From Straminergon stramineum (Eukaryota > Streptophyta > Bryopsida > Hypnales > Calliergonaceae), in the NCBI GenBank assembly GCA_963920665.1, contig OY987265.1, positions 25,797,001 through 25,861,000 of the forward strand: a DNA stretch of 64,000 nucleotides, given 5' to 3'. Of the stretch, positions 62,769 through 64,000 are shown one piece after another (position 1 is the first letter of the stretch; the number at the start of each line of letters is the position of its first letter). Below the pieces are notes generated by a model. That model saw only the letters and a program-made list of their open reading frames with translations. It had not been told where the DNA came from and made no database searches. Both the position numbers and the translations under genes were made by a program.

Positions 62769-63161
62769 CTAATCTGAGGACTTGATCTTCTTCAACTGCG
62801 CGCTCAGCTGCTCCATCTTCACCATCATGGCGGTGACGCGGTACAAGGTCCAGTACAACAGCAAAGCTGCGGCGACAAGAATCGCGTTCCGCTGGCTCTT
62901 CATCACCGACTTGGATGCGCGATCTCTCTCCAAGGGACCACACTGCGGGCCCTCGCACACCGACAGGTGCTCATACTTCCAGTAGATCTCCAGCGCCAAG
63001 AACAGCGCCAACGGAACCACAGCGAGCAACGGTTGGAGCGCAGTCCTGGCCACGGAAATCAAACCTTTCCGCATCCCTCCCAATCCGGGCATCGTGAGAA
63101 GCAAGAGTATCAACGCCTCCGCCGCCGTGACAGCCCCTAACGCAGCCCATTCCAGCGCCAT
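62769..63161 (-). CDS. BAP-like ER membrane protein, plant 130-aa type
   Basis: An intronless minus-strand gene for 130 residues; the start is ATG 63161-63159, beginning MALEW. Three hydrophobic segments lie at about 4-24, 43-60 and 93-112, followed by a short helical, charged tail (KMEQLSAQLKKIK). LLTMPGLGGMRKGL at 21-34 and IYWKYE at 59-64 match the small plant proteins annotated as B-cell receptor-associated-like. Animal BAP29/31 escort membrane proteins at the ER. The plant 130-residue type shares the membrane core but lacks the long cytosolic coiled coil, so its exact role is unproven. Cys69 and Cys74 in the loop are a possible disulphide pair. Codon third positions are strongly G/C, as expected for a gene inside a CpG-rich island. 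A broken duplicate of its 3' end lies just downstream. Confidence 0.88.
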   Translation of the reverse strand: MALEWAALGAVTAAEALILLLLTMPGLGGMRKGLISVARTALQPLLAVVPLALFLALEIYWKYEHLSVCEGPQCGPLERDRASKSVMKSQRNAILVAAALLLYWTLYRVTAMMVKMEQLSAQLKKIKSSD

Positions 63162-63720
63162 AGCTCCAAACCTCAAGCACCACTCCTTCCAAACCCTACA
63201 ATTACCGCTTCACTGCACAAAATCCAACGCCACTGCACACACTAAAACCAACAACTCTCACTCTTCAAAGGAACCCAACCGCGGATTTCTTCTACAAAAT
63301 GGGTACGCGACGCTAATTGCAAGTCGGAAGAAGAAGTGGGTGTCACTCCGCCATAGCCTGTTCCTCTTGTTCTCACCGCGACGCCGGGCACAACCAGTCA
63401 TCCGGTCACATGTACGCATTCGGTACATATGATCACGGACTCCTGTTCCTAGAGCATTGCCGTCGTGAACGTGGGAACCGCGTGGTTACGGGCTGTAGAC
63501 GGTGGGAAGAGCAGAGTGCGAGGGTTGGCGACACGCGTCTCGAAATGCATCATCGAGGTCCCCTTTGCTGCCACGCAAGCCCTTTCCGAGGATGGGAAGA
63601 GGTGACGTGGCTTTCTGGTAATCAATTCGACTAGATGGACATCTGACATTACGAAGTGCCAAGTCATATTCATTCAGGGGTGGTGACTGGTGAGTTCGGT
63701 TTACACTTTACACTACCGTA
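63162..63720 (-). promoter_or_regulatory. CpG-rich promoter region of the BAP-like gene
   Basis: CpG-containing DNA extends about 550 bp upstream of the start and then changes abruptly to AT-rich. No TATA box at a convincing distance was recognised. Reading frames here overlap one another on both strands and are not called. Confidence 0.4.
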
Positions 63721-64000
63721 CGTGTAGGTCAGTTTCGTAAATAATTAGGGAAAATTTGGACGATGTCTGAAATTTTAAAAAATTGTACAACTATTCCTAA
63801 GAATCTGAAAAAATTCTATTGTTGCTAATTCTAAATATACAAAAATAATTCATGATTAAATTTTGAAAAAAGGAACACATTTACACATGAATAGAAAGAA
63901 TCAATCCAAAATTAGGAAGAGCAAAGAGCCGAAAACTAAAAAATCTAAATTGAGTTGCCAAACTTTTGTTAAAGTGTCCCTCAAAAGTTTCATTAAAATT
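63721..64000. other. AT-rich intergenic DNA, no gene seen
   Basis: AT-rich to the end of the window; no element ends recognised. Confidence 0.5.

Overview
The window is nuclear DNA of a land plant. The genes are split by short introns (about 180-580 bp), the spacers are AT-rich and CpG-poor, and small inverted-repeat (MITE-like) elements are dense. Three of the four gene products belong to families with clear plant members: a RAV-type AP2/B3 factor, an organelle-type prolyl-tRNA synthetase with a transit-like N-terminus, and the 130-residue plant BAP-like ER membrane protein. The unusually long RAV protein and the low-complexity AT-rich spacers fit an early-diverging plant such as a bryophyte or lycophyte, but nothing seen here fixes the species.

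Layout. 1-7.5 kb is gene-free and full of decayed, partly nested elements. 7.5-11.0 kb and 15.7-18.3 kb are CpG-containing, less AT-rich islands with simple repeats and hairpins but no convincing gene. 11-15.7 and 18.3-24 kb are again AT-rich with elements, including a hAT-like MITE with a perfect 8-bp target duplication. 24-32.1 kb holds the AP2/B3 gene: GC-rich promoter and leader, three coding exons (992 aa) and a probable 1.5-kb 3' UTR. 32.8-50.1 kb is a field of non-autonomous elements: TTAA-flanked elements with CCC-starting ends, a foldback family with an internal ACGT palindrome, a CACTA element carrying a foldback and a tRNA-derived SINE, and a foldback with a perfect 50-bp inverted repeat.

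50.2-55.6 kb holds the prolyl-tRNA synthetase gene (four coding exons, 574 aa) behind a CpG-containing upstream zone with one orphan exon resembling a nucleobase permease. 58.5-60.1 kb holds a two-coding-exon Dabb (stress-responsive A/B barrel) gene with a non-coding first exon. 62.1-63.2 kb, minus strand, holds the BAP-like gene followed by a broken partial duplicate of its own 3' end. No ribosomal RNA gene, functional tRNA gene, CRISPR array or transposase-coding ORF was found.

The genes do not form an operon or evident pathway; they are independent housekeeping or regulatory genes. The most notable unexplained structure is the repeat population. At least six elements sit between intact TTAA tetranucleotides with ends starting CCC or CTC, the signature of piggyBac-type transposition. 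In a second foldback family, four copies keep a central palindrome although its sequence has changed.
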